Shown: positions 1 to 8,375, numbered from the stretch's first letter. The stretch: 64,000 nt of DNA from Brevundimonas sp. (GCF_030704825.1 NZ_JAUYNX010000011.1:124001-188000), one strand, 5' to 3'. Notes: generated by a model from the letters alone, not told the origin. Numbers and translations: made by a program.

Positions 1-370
1 CGTCGTCGACCTCGATCCCCGCCGCCGCCAGCGCCGCGTCATATTCGGACTTCAGCCGCGGCAGGGCGTCGATCGAAAGGCCCTGTTCGTTCATGACCCG
101 GCCGTCCTCGATCAGGTCGACGAAATGGGCCGTGTCGCGTTCGCGGTCGTGCGGCTGGCCGCCGCCCTTGGTGCGGTCCGGCTCGCGCGCCAGCTCCCCG
201 ACCTCGGCCGCCGCGCCCGGCGTGCGCAGGAAGGCCGGCAGCTCGTCCGGCAGGCCGCGCACCGCCGCCACCCCGATCAGCCGGTGGCCGGTATTGCCCC
301 AGGCGTCGGCCTGCAGCGCCACGCCGCCGGCGGCGACGAGGACGAGGGCGGCGAGGACGAGACGCTTCAT
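1..370 (-). CDS. S1/P1-type nuclease, secreted (3' end outside window)
   Basis: The N-terminal 123 residues are visible. A signal peptide of about 22 residues ends at a Trp-Gly-Asn-Thr-Gly-His stretch. In the S1/P1 nuclease and phospholipase C family, the mature N-terminal Trp and a nearby His bind the trinuclear zinc centre. A second His-rich stretch (DTAHFVD) fits a further zinc ligand. The start ATG at 370 has a GGAG ribosome site about 7 bases upstream. Known family members cleave single-stranded nucleic acid in the periplasm or outside the cell; that role is inferred here because the C-terminal half is missing. Confidence 0.72.
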   Translation of the reverse strand, partial: MKRLVLAALVLVAAGGVALQADAWGNTGHRLIGVAAVRGLPDELPAFLRTPGAAAEVGELAREPDRTKGGGQPHDRERDTAHFVDLIEDGRVMNEQGLSIDALPRLKSEYDAALAAAGIEVDD

Positions 371-399
371 GGCGGGCTCCGGCGAATGACCGGATCGCT

Positions 400-984
400 C
401 TAGCGTATCCCGAACGCGTCCTCCACCCGCCCGATCCAGGCGACGACAGCGGGATAGGCGCCGAGGTCGAAATCCCCCTCGGGCGCGACACGCGTATAGG
501 CGACCAGGGCCAGGTCGGCCAGGGTGGGACCGTCTCCCACCAGCCAGTCCGTGTCCGCCAGCGCCGCCTCCATCCGGGCCAGGGCGGCATGGCCGCGCTC
601 CATCAGCCGCGGCTCGATCTCGTCCGCGCGCTTGCCGCCCAGCAGCCTCTGGAACCGGACCACGGCGATATAGGGTTCGTGGCTGTACTGTTCCCAGAAC
701 AGCCATTCGTACATCCGGGCGCGGTCGTAGGGATCGGCGGGGATGAACGGCGTGCCTTCGCCGAAATAGCCGATGATGGCGTTGGACTGGGCCAGCACCC
801 GGCCATCCTCCAGCACCACCGTCGGCGTCTGTCCCGCGGGATTCAGGGCCAGGAATTCCGGACTGCGCGTCACGCCCGACACGACGTCGGTTTCGATCCA
901 CCGATAATCACGCCCCAGCCTGTCGAGCAACCACTTGACCTTCAAACAGTTTCCCGAACGAATATATCCGTAGACAGTAAGCAT
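400..984 (-). CDS. Glutathione S-transferase family protein
   Basis: This 194-residue protein has a thioredoxin-like N-terminal domain (MLTVYGYIRSGNCLKVKWLL, then NPAGQTPTVVLEDG with the cis-Pro, then the AQSNAIIGY glutathione-contact segment). An all-helical C-terminal domain follows, with WLVGDGPTLADLAL. The layout and length are typical of cytosolic GSTs. I chose the ATG at 984 because the GST fold begins there; the open frame continues 57 codons upstream without family similarity. A Ser at residue 10 or Tyr at residue 5 could be the catalytic residue. The substrate cannot be told. Confidence 0.88.
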   Translation of the reverse strand: MLTVYGYIRSGNCLKVKWLLDRLGRDYRWIETDVVSGVTRSPEFLALNPAGQTPTVVLEDGRVLAQSNAIIGYFGEGTPFIPADPYDRARMYEWLFWEQYSHEPYIAVVRFQRLLGGKRADEIEPRLMERGHAALARMEAALADTDWLVGDGPTLADLALVAYTRVAPEGDFDLGAYPAVVAWIGRVEDAFGIR

Positions 985-1203
985 CGCGCCCCAGCAAAGT
1001 GATGTTGATCTGCGAATACTGCTTACAGGTTTCGCGCCGTTGGCCAAACGAGATTCGGCGTGACCGTGACAAGGTCCACTTATCCACCGAAGAGCCGGAC
1101 GCGATGTCGCAGCGCAGCACGAATGTCGGGTTTCCGCCACATTTGGCGGCGACAAGCCCGCCGTCGGACGCGTACGGGGCCGGCGTTTCCGTGAGTCCGC
1201 CTC

Positions 1204-1827
1204 ATGCTCGGCAAAGCCGCTGCGTTCGCCATTGTTATGGCGATGGCCCTTCCCGCCCAGGTCCAGGCGACCGGCGATCCGATGTCCTACCAGGCCGCGA
1301 CGAGCGCGGGCTGGGGCGTCGAATCAACCGTCCCCCCCGCGGAAGGTTCCACAGACAGCGGCGTCGCCGAGCCCGTGCTCAACACCGACCAGCAGACCCT
1401 GATGCAGCGCGACGCCGACTGGAGCGCACGGGCCAACCTCTACCATGCGGGCGGCGGCGGAGCGACGGGTAACGACAGCCTCGGCTGCCGGCCGATCGCC
1501 ATGCGCACGGTCGCGACCGATCCCCGCTACATCCCCCGCCGCACCCGCCTGTTCATCCGCGAGACGGTCGGCATGCGGATGCCCGACGGCACGGTCCACG
1601 ACGGCTACTGGTACGCCTCCGACACCGGCGGCGCGATCAAGGGCCAGAAGATCGACCTCTACACCGGCCACGGCCGCGGCTCGATGTCCCCGGCCATGCG
1701 CTTTAACCAGCGCCGTCTGACCATCGTCGACGCCGGCCGCTTCGAGGGCTGCCCCCCGTCCTGGGACAACCTGCCCAGCCAGACCACGCTGATGGCCTCG
1801 GCCGGAACCAACGCCGGTTCGAACTAG
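1204..1827 (+). CDS. Secreted 3D-domain protein
   Basis: This 207-residue protein has an N-terminal signal peptide (about 23 residues ending in VQA). Its C-terminal half carries a 3D domain, the double-psi barrel also found at the end of MltA lytic transglycosylases and Rpf-like proteins. The landmarks are ASDTGGAIKG, which contains one of the conserved Asp residues, followed by KIDLYTG. MltA's own N-terminal domain is absent, so this is a stand-alone 3D protein probably acting in the periplasm on the cell wall. Whether it cleaves glycan is inference. Confidence 0.75.
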   Translation: MLGKAAAFAIVMAMALPAQVQATGDPMSYQAATSAGWGVESTVPPAEGSTDSGVAEPVLNTDQQTLMQRDADWSARANLYHAGGGGATGNDSLGCRPIAMRTVATDPRYIPRRTRLFIRETVGMRMPDGTVHDGYWYASDTGGAIKGQKIDLYTGHGRGSMSPAMRFNQRRLTIVDAGRFEGCPPSWDNLPSQTTLMASAGTNAGSN

Positions 1828-1925
1828 GTCTCCGCACGGGCCTCCGTGCGTCCGCCGCGCGCCCGCGAATTGCCGTTCTGTGAAATGATATTATGGTCGC
1901 GGCCTTCACCTTGGGGGAGGCGATC

Positions 1926-2621
1926 ATGAGGACGCTCGCGACGACGTCACTGGCCCTGTGCTGCCTGGTTCTGACCGCCGGCGAAACGACGGCCCGGTCC
2001 CCGCAGACGGCCCCCATGACCGAACGGACCGAGCGGTTGGGCCTTGAGGGCAGGCGTGGCCCCAGCCTGTTCCGGCCCGGTTTCGGCATCGGCGAATACA
2101 GCGGGTCGGCGACCTCGCGCGGGTCCAGCACCCGCCTGCCGTGGCAGTCGCGCGACATGGCCCGAACGGAGTTCAGCGTCAGTTCCCCCGCCATGGGCGA
2201 GGTGACCGGCGACTGCGGCGGCGGTCAGAGCCACACCCGGATCCTGTGGATCACCTTCGACCGCGAAACCCTCAGCTATGACTGCGTCTATGGCGGCGCG
2301 GCTCCGGCCAACGCCCGCCTCAGCCTCGCCCTCTCGCGCGGCAGCCTTCTCGCCCGGCTGCAACAGCCGCAGCGCGCCGGCGAACTGACCTGGGGCGACA
2401 TCACCCTCAAAGCCGAGACGAAGCGGATCGGCGGCCTGCCCTTCGGCGGCGGCGCGGTGCTGGGTTATGTCTTCACCCGCGACGGAGTCGAGATCGGAGG
2501 CGTTCAGCTGAACGGCCTGCGGCCGACCTTCTTCCTGCCGCCGCAAGGCTCCCCGGACCGCGACGCCGCGGCCGTCCTGGCGGTCAGCCTGTTCACCTTC
2601 CAGGACCCGGCGAACCGCTGA
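1926..2621 (+). CDS. Hypothetical secreted protein
   Basis: I do not recognise this 231-residue protein. It begins with a clear signal peptide (residues 1-23, ending TTA-RS). The remainder is soluble and of mixed character, with two Cys (in DCGGG and YDCVYGG) that could form a disulfide. The ATG at 1926 is preceded by a strong GGGGGAGG ribosome site at about 1912-1920, which decides it over the open frame beginning at 1893. It is monocistronic and converges on the next gene. Confidence 0.7.
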   Translation: MRTLATTSLALCCLVLTAGETTARSPQTAPMTERTERLGLEGRRGPSLFRPGFGIGEYSGSATSRGSSTRLPWQSRDMARTEFSVSSPAMGEVTGDCGGGQSHTRILWITFDRETLSYDCVYGGAAPANARLSLALSRGSLLARLQQPQRAGELTWGDITLKAETKRIGGLPFGGGAVLGYVFTRDGVEIGGVQLNGLRPTFFLPPQGSPDRDAAAVLAVSLFTFQDPANR

Positions 2622-2627
2622 CGCCGT

Positions 2628-2951
2628 TCAGAATTTCCGCCGGCCGGTGACGGTCTCGAAGAACATCCGCCAGTCGCCCATCAGGCTCCACAGCGGATAT
2701 TTGAACGTCGCCGGCCGGTTCTTCTCGAAGAAGAAATGCCCGACCCAGGCGAAGCCGTAGCCGACCAGCGGCATGGCCAGCAGCCACCATGGGTTCAGCG
2801 TCACGACCGCCGTCGCGAGCACGACCAGCACCAGCGCCGATCCCACCACATGGATCCGCCGGCACGTCCGGTTGGAGTGCTCGTGGATATAGTAGGGATA
2901 GAACTGGCTGAACGAGGCGTAGCGTTCGCCGGGCACGGGCGGGCTGGTCAT
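2628..2951 (-). CDS. Mpo1-like (DUF962) membrane protein
   Basis: The protein has 107 residues with the YPYYIHEHSN-x-x-(C/N)R-x-x-H pattern near the N terminus, two membrane segments (ALVLVVLATAVVTL and LLAMPLVGYGFAWVGHFFFE) and the ending KYPLWSLMGDWRMF. These mark the DUF962/YGL010w family. The yeast member Mpo1 is a dioxygenase in fatty-acid alpha-oxidation that uses His-bound iron; the conserved His residues are present here. Start at 2951 (MTSPPVPG) rather than 2987 is a judgement, since neither has a strong ribosome site. Confidence 0.82.
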   Translation of the reverse strand: MTSPPVPGERYASFSQFYPYYIHEHSNRTCRRIHVVGSALVLVVLATAVVTLNPWWLLAMPLVGYGFAWVGHFFFEKNRPATFKYPLWSLMGDWRMFFETVTGRRKF

Positions 2952-3039
2952 GGGTTCAGCATGCGCCGGGACGCAGCCGTCGGGCAAGGCGCCGAACCAT
3001 CCGCGTGCGAGGCCGTTCTCCTGTCACAGGAGATCCTTC

Positions 3040-3741
3040 ATGACCCGGCGCCAGCACCCCGACCATTCCGGACAGGCTATCACCTTCCAGAAAATCGAGC
3101 CGTATCAGGGTGGGGCCCTGACCCTCACGTCCGACGCCGTCGACAGCGACGGCTGGCTGTCGGCCGAACACAGCCAGGCCGGAGACGAAACCTCCCCGCC
3201 CCTGTCGTGGAGCGGCCCGCCCGGCATCGTCAGCTATGCGCTCGTGGTCGAGGATCCTGACGCGCCGCGCGAGACGCCGACGGTCCACTGGCTGATGTGG
3301 AACATCCCCGGGGCCCTCCACGCCCTGCCCGCCGGGATCGAGCCCGTCGCGGAGCCCGAAGGCGTCGGCGGGGCGGTCCAGGGCCTCAACAGCGGCGGAC
3401 GGCCGGGCTGGCTGGGCATGGCGCCGCCGCCCGGCCACGGACCGCATCGCTATCATTTCCAGATCTTCGGCCTCGACCGTCGGCTGGACCTGTCGGCGGA
3501 CACGCCCTTGGTCGAACTGGTCAATGTGCTGAAAGGCACGACGGTGGCCAAGGGCGAGCTCGTCGGCGCCTATGAGGTCCGCGATCCGGTCATGGATGCG
3601 CCCTCTCCCGCCCGGACCGGCAGCTATGGACGCCAGCCGCCGGAGGGTCAGGCTCCCCGGCCCGGCCGGGGCGGCCTGGATCGCGACGACGTCGACCGGC
3701 ACGCGCCGCACGACCCCTCGGGAACCGTACGCCCGGGCTGA
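3040..3741 (+). CDS. YbhB/YbcL-type phosphatidylethanolamine-binding-like protein
   Basis: This 233-residue protein shows the PEBP fold motifs SPPLSWSGPP, VVEDPDAP and HWLMWNIP, then GP-HRYHFQIFGLD. These are the ligand-pocket segments of bacterial YbhB/YbcL proteins. No signal peptide is evident, so a cytosolic location is likely. The C-terminal 40 residues are Pro/Arg-rich and look disordered. The ATG at 3040 follows an AGGAG site 8-9 bases upstream; the longer open frame has no support. The ligand and role of bacterial members are poorly known. Confidence 0.88.
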   Translation: MTRRQHPDHSGQAITFQKIEPYQGGALTLTSDAVDSDGWLSAEHSQAGDETSPPLSWSGPPGIVSYALVVEDPDAPRETPTVHWLMWNIPGALHALPAGIEPVAEPEGVGGAVQGLNSGGRPGWLGMAPPPGHGPHRYHFQIFGLDRRLDLSADTPLVELVNVLKGTTVAKGELVGAYEVRDPVMDAPSPARTGSYGRQPPEGQAPRPGRGGLDRDDVDRHAPHDPSGTVRPG

Positions 3742-3756
3742 GACGGCGTTCGGCCT

Positions 3757-4428
3757 CTATCCCGCCTTGGCCGGCAGTTCGAAGAAGTCGGCGAAGCGCT
3801 CGAACACCGCGCGCCGGCCCTCGATCGCCAGCCCGTCGACCGGCCCGCCGCCATAGACCACGGCGGCGACCGCTTCCGGCGGCGAGGCGACGACGACGTC
3901 GGCGCCGTTCGTGTCCCCCCGTCGGGCCGTCAGCGCGCCGTCGGCCACCTCGACCACAAAGGTCTCCTCGCCGAACCGGAAGCCCAGCGTCATCCGCGCG
4001 TCCCCGGCCTTGCCCGCGTCGAACATGGTGCGGAACGACAGCATCATCGACACCGGACTCAACGGCAGGGTCGGGTCATGCCCGGGCGACCGCGCCGCCC
4101 AGCGGCCCAGTTCGCTGATGACCGGTTCGGCCTCGCGGCCCCAGTCGGTCAGGTCATAGACCTGCACCGACGCCGGCGGCGGCAGCCTGCGGCGCACGAC
4201 GACTCCGGCGGCCTCCAGTCCCTCCAGCCGCTGCGTCAGCACATTGGCGCTCAGCCCCGGCAGACTGGCCCGCAGGTCCCCGAACCGTCGCGGCCCCAGC
4301 ATCAGCTCGCGCACGATCAGTAGGGCCCACCGCTCGCCGATGAGCTCCAGTCCATGCGCGGTTCCACAGGCGTCGTCGTAACGCCGTCGGGACTCACTGG
4401 TTACTTTTTCTAACTTCATGCTTGCCAT
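3757..4428 (-). CDS. HxlR-family transcriptional regulator
   Basis: This 223-residue protein has an N-terminal winged helix of the HxlR type (ACGTAHGLELIGERWALLIVRELMLGPRRFGDLRASLPGLS, then the wing). The C-terminal domain of about 95 residues resembles the SCP2/sterol-carrier-like tail seen on some HxlR proteins. It is divergent from the DUF1428 gene, with a 160-base intergenic region holding a duplicated repeat, so it may control that gene. ATG at 4428 or at 4419 could be used. The effector is unknown. Confidence 0.85.
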   Translation of the reverse strand: MASMKLEKVTSESRRRYDDACGTAHGLELIGERWALLIVRELMLGPRRFGDLRASLPGLSANVLTQRLEGLEAAGVVVRRRLPPPASVQVYDLTDWGREAEPVISELGRWAARSPGHDPTLPLSPVSMMLSFRTMFDAGKAGDARMTLGFRFGEETFVVEVADGALTARRGDTNGADVVVASPPEAVAAVVYGGGPVDGLAIEGRRAVFERFADFFELPAKAG

Positions 4429-4480
4429 ATCTAACCGAAAGCGGCATGAGTCTCAAGCCGACTGACGAAACCCCACCCCG

Positions 4481-4561
4481 GGCTCAAGCAGCGAGGGACC
4501 GCGTCCCGAGCGTTGGCCCACTCACAATGGGCTCAAGCAGCGAGCGACCGCGTCGCGAGCG
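4481..4561. repeat. Two-copy 32-bp direct repeat in divergent promoter region
   Basis: Two copies of a 32-bp unit lie at 4481-4512 and 4530-4561, differing at two positions. Each contains GGCTCAAGCAGCGAG, then GACCGCGTC and CGAGCG. The second copy is framed by GGGC and GCCC, and a GCCCA/TGGGC pair lies in the spacer. It could be regulator half-sites or a duplicated interspersed repeat; no function is shown. Confidence 0.6.
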
Positions 4562-4588
4562 ATAGCCCCCAAGCGGAGTGTAAAAAAC

Positions 4589-4939
4589 ATGTCCTGGATC
4601 ACCGGCTTCCTGCTTCCCGTTCCGGCCGCCAAGAAGGAGGCCTACCTCGAGTCCGCCCGCAAATCCTGGCCGCTGTTCCAGAAATACGGCGCCCTCGAAC
4701 AGGTCGAGACCTGGGGCGAGGATGTCCCGCCCGGAAAGGTCACCGGCTTCGACCTGGCGGTGAAGCTCGAGCCCGAAGAGGTCGTGGTCTTCTCGTGGCT
4801 GCGCTGGCCCGACCGCGCCTCGGCCGACAAATGCTTTGCCGAGATGCAGTCCGACCCCGACTTCGCCGGCATGGACATGCCCTTCGACGGCAAGCGTATG
4901 ATGTGGGGCGGCTTCGCCCCGATCTTCGAGGGCAGATAG
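4589..4939 (+). CDS. DUF1428 family protein (YbaA-like)
   Basis: This 116-residue protein matches the DUF1428 family along its whole length. It starts MSWITGFLLPVP and ends GKRMMWGGFAPI, and the family is a dimeric ferredoxin-like alpha/beta barrel. Members are short cytosolic proteins of unknown function. It stands divergent from the HxlR regulator, a common arrangement for a regulator and its target. The start codon follows a GGAG-like site (CGGAGTGTAAAAAAC). Confidence 0.87.
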   Translation: MSWITGFLLPVPAAKKEAYLESARKSWPLFQKYGALEQVETWGEDVPPGKVTGFDLAVKLEPEEVVVFSWLRWPDRASADKCFAEMQSDPDFAGMDMPFDGKRMMWGGFAPIFEGR

Positions 4940-5002
4940 GTTCCGTCAGATCGGCAAGGGCGGTTCTCCCCGACCGCCTTTTCCGCGCCGGCCCCGGCGG
5001 TC

Positions 5003-5533
5003 TCACGCCTCGACCGGCGGCTCCGGTCCCAGCAGCCGCCGGATCGCCGGCCAGATTTTGGCCACGGCCGACAGGAAGCCGACAACGGTCGACACCCACT
5101 GGAAGGCGGTCCACATCCAGCCGAACAGTTCGCCGTCTCCCAGCGCCTCGCCGATCGGGAACAGCACGCGCGATATGCCGATCTGGAAGGCGGCGTAGGC
5201 CTCCGAATATTCGATCGACCGGTCGGCGAAAAAGGCGATGGCCACCGCCGCCGACACCGGCGCCCACAACAGGGGCAGGGCCAGCAGGACCGCCAGCAGC
5301 AGCAGCGCCAGCTTGGTGCCGACCGTCTCATCCGACAGCAGGCTGGTCACCAGGCCGGCGGCCAGCCCCAGCGCCATGGCGCCCAGCAGCACCGGCAACA
5401 CCAGGTCCGTCGCCGTCATCAGATCCATGAACCCGAGGCCGATCAGTATGGCCGCGCCGCCCAGCACGAAACCGCCGACCCACAGGGCGGCGTACTGGCC
5501 GAGGCGACGTTTGAGATGGGCGAGACGGATCAT
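5003..5533 (-). CDS. Hypothetical integral membrane protein
   Basis: This 176-residue protein has three strong hydrophobic segments in its first 105 residues (about 15-37, 44-66 and 74-103). An amphipathic C-terminal region follows with a further hydrophobic stretch (about 140-160). I do not recognise a family. It is monocistronic on this strand, and the terminator at 5624-5655 separates it from the next gene upstream. ATG at 5533 follows a GGGGAC stretch. Confidence 0.65.
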   Translation of the reverse strand: MIRLAHLKRRLGQYAALWVGGFVLGGAAILIGLGFMDLMTATDLVLPVLLGAMALGLAAGLVTSLLSDETVGTKLALLLLAVLLALPLLWAPVSAAVAIAFFADRSIEYSEAYAAFQIGISRVLFPIGEALGDGELFGWMWTAFQWVSTVVGFLSAVAKIWPAIRRLLGPEPPVEA

Positions 5534-5623
5534 GGCGAAGTCCCCGCGGCTGGCGGGCGAAAGGATGCCGCGCCCCGGGAGGGAAGTCCATTGGCGGAAC
5601 GACGGTCGGTCTGCCTCGCGGAC

Positions 5624-5655
5624 AAAAAAGCCCCGCCGGCGCGAACCGGCGGGGC
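5624..5655 (-). terminator. Intrinsic terminator of the Gly/Ala-rich gene
   Basis: Read on the minus strand, a perfect 10-bp stem (GCCCCGCCGG / CCGGCGGGGC) with a 6-base loop is followed directly by six T. It lies 28 bases past the stop codon of the gene at 5683-6318. Confidence 0.9.
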
Positions 5656-5682
5656 AGGTCTGACCTGGGTCCGGGGATGGAC

Positions 5683-6318
5683 TCAGTCGTCGCGACGGGT
5701 TCCGGCCCCGGCGCTGGCGTTGGCGCCGGCCTGGACCGAGGCGCCGTTGCGGTTGGCCGAGGCGGAGCCGTTTGCGTCCGCGTTGGCGTTGGCGTTGGCC
5801 CGGCGCGAGCGGCGCGGACGGTCGGCGGTCTGGTCGCCCGAGCCCGATCCGGACGCCGAACCGGATCCGGCGACGCCGCCGCCGAGATCACCCGACAGGG
5901 CGCCCTGGCCGGCGCCGGCGGCGCCGTTGAGCGTTCCGTTCAGGGCTCCGGAAGCCGAGGCTTCCGCTCCCTGGGCGGCGCCATAGGCGGAGCGGGCCGT
6001 GCCGACGGCCCGGGCCTGGGCGCGCTCTTCCGCCTCGATCGCCCGCTGGCGGGCCTGTTCGGCGCGTCGCTCGGCGCGGGCGCGCAGACGTTCGGTCCGG
6101 GCGGTGGTTTCGGCCACCCGGTCGCGGACCATGGAGCCGTCGACCGAGCCGGTCAGGCTGCCCGTGGCCGAGCCGCCGATCTGGCCGCCCAGACCGCCGA
6201 CCTGTCCGCCGAGGCCGCCGCCGAGGCCGCCGGCGCCGCCCAGCACCTGGGCGTTGGCGGCGCCCGCCAGGGCGAGGCCGAAGGTAGCGGTGGTGATCAG
6301 CATCAGGGTCTTGCGCAT
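5683..6318 (-). CDS. Secreted Gly/Ala-rich repetitive protein
   Basis: This 211-residue protein has a clean signal peptide (ending ANA-QV). A Gly-rich stretch with GGLGG repeats follows (about 25-60), then a charged coiled-coil-like helix rich in Arg/Glu/Ala (about 65-105), then a low-complexity Ala/Gly/Ser/Asn tail with ANANANADANG and an Arg-Asp-Asp end. No catalytic motif is visible, so it is likely a structural or surface/periplasmic protein. A promoter-like site at 6369-6394 matches those of the neighbouring ECF sigma operon, and an SD (AGGAGACATCCTC) precedes the ATG. It may be a target or partner of the adjacent subtilase; that is inference. Confidence 0.75.
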   Translation of the reverse strand: MRKTLMLITTATFGLALAGAANAQVLGGAGGLGGGLGGQVGGLGGQIGGSATGSLTGSVDGSMVRDRVAETTARTERLRARAERRAEQARQRAIEAEERAQARAVGTARSAYGAAQGAEASASGALNGTLNGAAGAGQGALSGDLGGGVAGSGSASGSGSGDQTADRPRRSRRANANANADANGSASANRNGASVQAGANASAGAGTRRDD

Positions 6319-6368
6319 GAGGATGTCTCCTGGAGTTTCGCAGGGCGTCCGGCGCCCTCGATCCTTCC

Positions 6369-6394
6369 AACGATCCCCCGCCGCGGATTCATCC
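6369..6394 (-). promoter_or_regulatory. ECF-type promoter of the Gly/Ala-rich gene
   Basis: On the minus strand GGATGAATCC, an 11-base spacer and TCGTT are found, 51 bases before the ATG. The same spacing and near-identical boxes occur at 7820-7845, 7826-7851 (minus) and 9116-9141. Confidence 0.65.
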
Positions 6395-6410
6395 CGCCGG
6401 CGTCCGGTTT

Positions 6411-7772
6411 TTATCGGGTCAGCTGTCCCCGGGCCCCGACGGACCGCGGCTCGACGCGCCGGTCCGCCGCCACCAGGCCGCGGCCGTAGACCGGATCCGG
6501 GCCGCGCGCGCCGGCGTCGTCCGCCGCCCGCGCCACCGCCGCGATCGCCGCTTCGGCGTCGCCCCGGTCCGGGCGGTGCAGGCGGCGGGCCAGGAGGCCG
6601 GCCACCAGCGGCGAGGCGAAGGAGGACCCGCGCACGCTGACATAGCCCTGGCCCGGGCCCGCCGCGGCCATGTCGGCGCCCGGCGCGGCGAAATCGACCT
6701 GCGGGCCGCGTCCGGCCTCGGGCAGGACGCGGCCCCGGCCGTTGACGGCGGTCACCCCGACGACGTCGGGATAGGCGGCCGGATACAGGGGCGGCGCCGC
6801 GGGTCCGTCGTTGCCCACGGCGGCGACGATCAGCATGCCCCGCGCCGTGGCGCGCCGCACCGCCGCCTCGACCACGGCGTTGCGCGGCCCGACCAGGCTG
6901 ACATTGACCACCGGCACCCGGTTCTCGGCCATCCAGGCCAGGGCCTGGACCAGGCCCGTGGACGATCCCCCGGCGCGCGCGCCGCCATAGACGTCGGCGG
7001 CGTAGAGCTCACCCCCGGGGGCCGCGCCCGAGAAGGCCCCCGAGCGGCCGATCATCAGCGAGGCCACGGCCGTGCCGTGCGGGGCCGCCCGGGCCTCTCC
7101 GGAAAATCCGCGCTGGATGATGCGCGCCCCGGCCACGGCGGGATGGCGGGCGTCGACCCCGGTGTCGATCAGCCCCATCCGCCCGCCCTCGCCCTGGGGC
7201 GCGACCGGGGGCGGGGATGAAGCGGGGGGCGGCGGCCCCGCGTCGTCCAGCGCCCCGGCCGGCGCGTGCACATGGTTGAATTCGTAGCCGCCGCCGGGAT
7301 CGAGCTCGCGCAGCCGCTCGAGGGCCCGGGACAACGACAGGCCGCGCGGCGGAACCAGCACCGTCGCGCTCATGTCCAGCGCCGCCAGCCGCTCCTCGCG
7401 CGCCACCGTGAAGCCGGCCGCCAGGGCCAGGCGCCGCGCCTCGGGGGTCAGGTCGATGGCCACCACCTCGTTCCGCACCACGGGCCAGCCCCGGGGGTCG
7501 GCCTCCAGCGCCCCGCCCGAGCGCCGGATCAGGCCGCTGAGGCGGGAAGGCGCCTCGAGGCCCTGGGCCAGACCCTGGCGCGCCAGTCCTTCCACCGTCC
7601 CGGCGTCGGGCAGGCGCGAGGGCAGGTCTGGCAGGCCCGGCGTCTGCGGCAGGCGGCCGGGCAGCCCCCCGCCCGGCAGCCCGATCTGGGCCGCCGCCGG
7701 CCCGCTCGCCACGAACAGGGTCAGGGCCGCGACAAGCATCGACAGCAGCAGGCGCATCGGCGCGGACGGCAT
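6411..7772 (-). CDS. Secreted subtilisin-family (S8) serine protease
   Basis: This 453-residue protein has a signal peptide (about 1-29, ending AAA-Q) and a Gly/Pro-rich linker. A propeptide-like region follows (about 95-175), then an S8 catalytic domain with the triad Asp203 (GLIDTGVD), His232 (PHGTAVASL) and Ser384 (GSSFASP), plus oxyanion Asn321 (AVGNDG). All catalytic residues are present. ATG at 7772 is chosen over the one at 7757 because it has AAGGA-like SD sequence upstream. It is transcribed divergently from the ECF sigma factor, with facing promoter sites between them. The family often activates or degrades exported proteins; the Gly/Ala-rich neighbour is one possible substrate. Confidence 0.88.
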   Translation of the reverse strand: MPSAPMRLLLSMLVAALTLFVASGPAAAQIGLPGGGLPGRLPQTPGLPDLPSRLPDAGTVEGLARQGLAQGLEAPSRLSGLIRRSGGALEADPRGWPVVRNEVVAIDLTPEARRLALAAGFTVAREERLAALDMSATVLVPPRGLSLSRALERLRELDPGGGYEFNHVHAPAGALDDAGPPPPASSPPPVAPQGEGGRMGLIDTGVDARHPAVAGARIIQRGFSGEARAAPHGTAVASLMIGRSGAFSGAAPGGELYAADVYGGARAGGSSTGLVQALAWMAENRVPVVNVSLVGPRNAVVEAAVRRATARGMLIVAAVGNDGPAAPPLYPAAYPDVVGVTAVNGRGRVLPEAGRGPQVDFAAPGADMAAAGPGQGYVSVRGSSFASPLVAGLLARRLHRPDRGDAEAAIAAVARAADDAGARGPDPVYGRGLVAADRRVEPRSVGARGQLTR

Positions 7773-7819
7773 TTCCGTAAGGTCCTTCTTTTCAAAAACT
7801 TTCGCGTTGACGCTACAAT

Positions 7820-7845
7820 GGATGAAACGCCGGGGCCGGGTCGTT
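7820..7845 (+). promoter_or_regulatory. ECF-type autoregulatory promoter of the sigma operon
   Basis: GGATGAAACG, an 11-base spacer and TCGTT are found. Transcription would begin near 7852, which excludes the ATG at 7818 as the sigma start and favours the TTG at 7872, which has GAGG at 7859-7863. Confidence 0.65.
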
Positions 7846-7851
7846 CCATCC
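7826..7851 (-). promoter_or_regulatory. ECF-type promoter facing the subtilase gene
   Basis: On the minus strand GGATGGAACG, an 11-base spacer and GCGTT are found. The -10 lies about 53 bases from the ATG at 7772, close to the 51 bases seen for the Gly/Ala-rich gene. It overlaps the plus-strand promoter almost completely, forming an imperfect palindrome. Confidence 0.55.
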
Positions 7852-7871
7852 CTCATGACGAGGTTTTGTGC

Positions 7872-8375
7872 TTGGACGAGTTTCAGACGGGGCTGGTGGA
7901 CCTTCTTCCGCGGCTGCGCCGCTTCGCGCGCGTCCTGGTCCGGTCCGACGCCGACGCCCATGACCTGGTGCAGGAAACCGTCGAACGCGCCCTCGTCAAG
8001 CGATCGAGCTTTCGCCCCGGCACGCGGCTGGACAGCTGGGCCTTCACCATCATGAGGCGGATCTTCATCGACCAGACCCGATCCAACGCCCGCTGGGCCC
8101 GGGTGGTTGCGCCCGCCGACGAGCGCACGCCCGACGTCGCCGACGCCGCCATGGCCGGCGAGGCCCTGCGCGCCGACGCCCTGGCCGTGCGCGACGCCAT
8201 CCAGGCCCTGCCCGACGACCAGCGCCTCGCCGTGGCCCTGGTGCTGATCGACGGCCTGTCCTACGCCGAGGCCGCCCGGGTCCTGGGCGTCCCCGCCGGC
8301 ACCCTGACCAGCCGGCTGGTGCGCGGCCGCCAGACCCTGGTCCAGACCCTGGCCGAACAGGGAGTGAGCGCATGA
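7872..8375 (+). CDS. ECF-family RNA polymerase sigma factor
   Basis: This protein of about 167 residues has sigma region 2 (LRRFARVLVRSDADAHDLVQETVERAL, with WAFTIMRRIFIDQTR) and region 4 (ALPDDQRLAVALVLIDGLSYAEAARVLGVPAGTLTSRLVRGR), and lacks region 3, as ECF factors do. An upstream ATG at 7818 is in frame. However, the matching promoter element lies inside that extension, so I favour the TTG at 7872 with a GAGG site 8 bases before it. It is translationally coupled to its anti-sigma gene by an ATGA overlap. It probably directs transcription from the four GGATGRAWCS-N11-KCGTT sites in this neighbourhood. Confidence 0.88.
   Translation: MDEFQTGLVDLLPRLRRFARVLVRSDADAHDLVQETVERALVKRSSFRPGTRLDSWAFTIMRRIFIDQTRSNARWARVVAPADERTPDVADAAMAGEALRADALAVRDAIQALPDDQRLAVALVLIDGLSYAEAARVLGVPAGTLTSRLVRGRQTLVQTLAEQGVSA

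Noticed and set aside
7818..7871. ATG at 7818 as the start of the ECF sigma factor
   Set aside because: The matching -35 and -10 elements lie inside this extension, and the extra 18 residues do not resemble sigma region 2.
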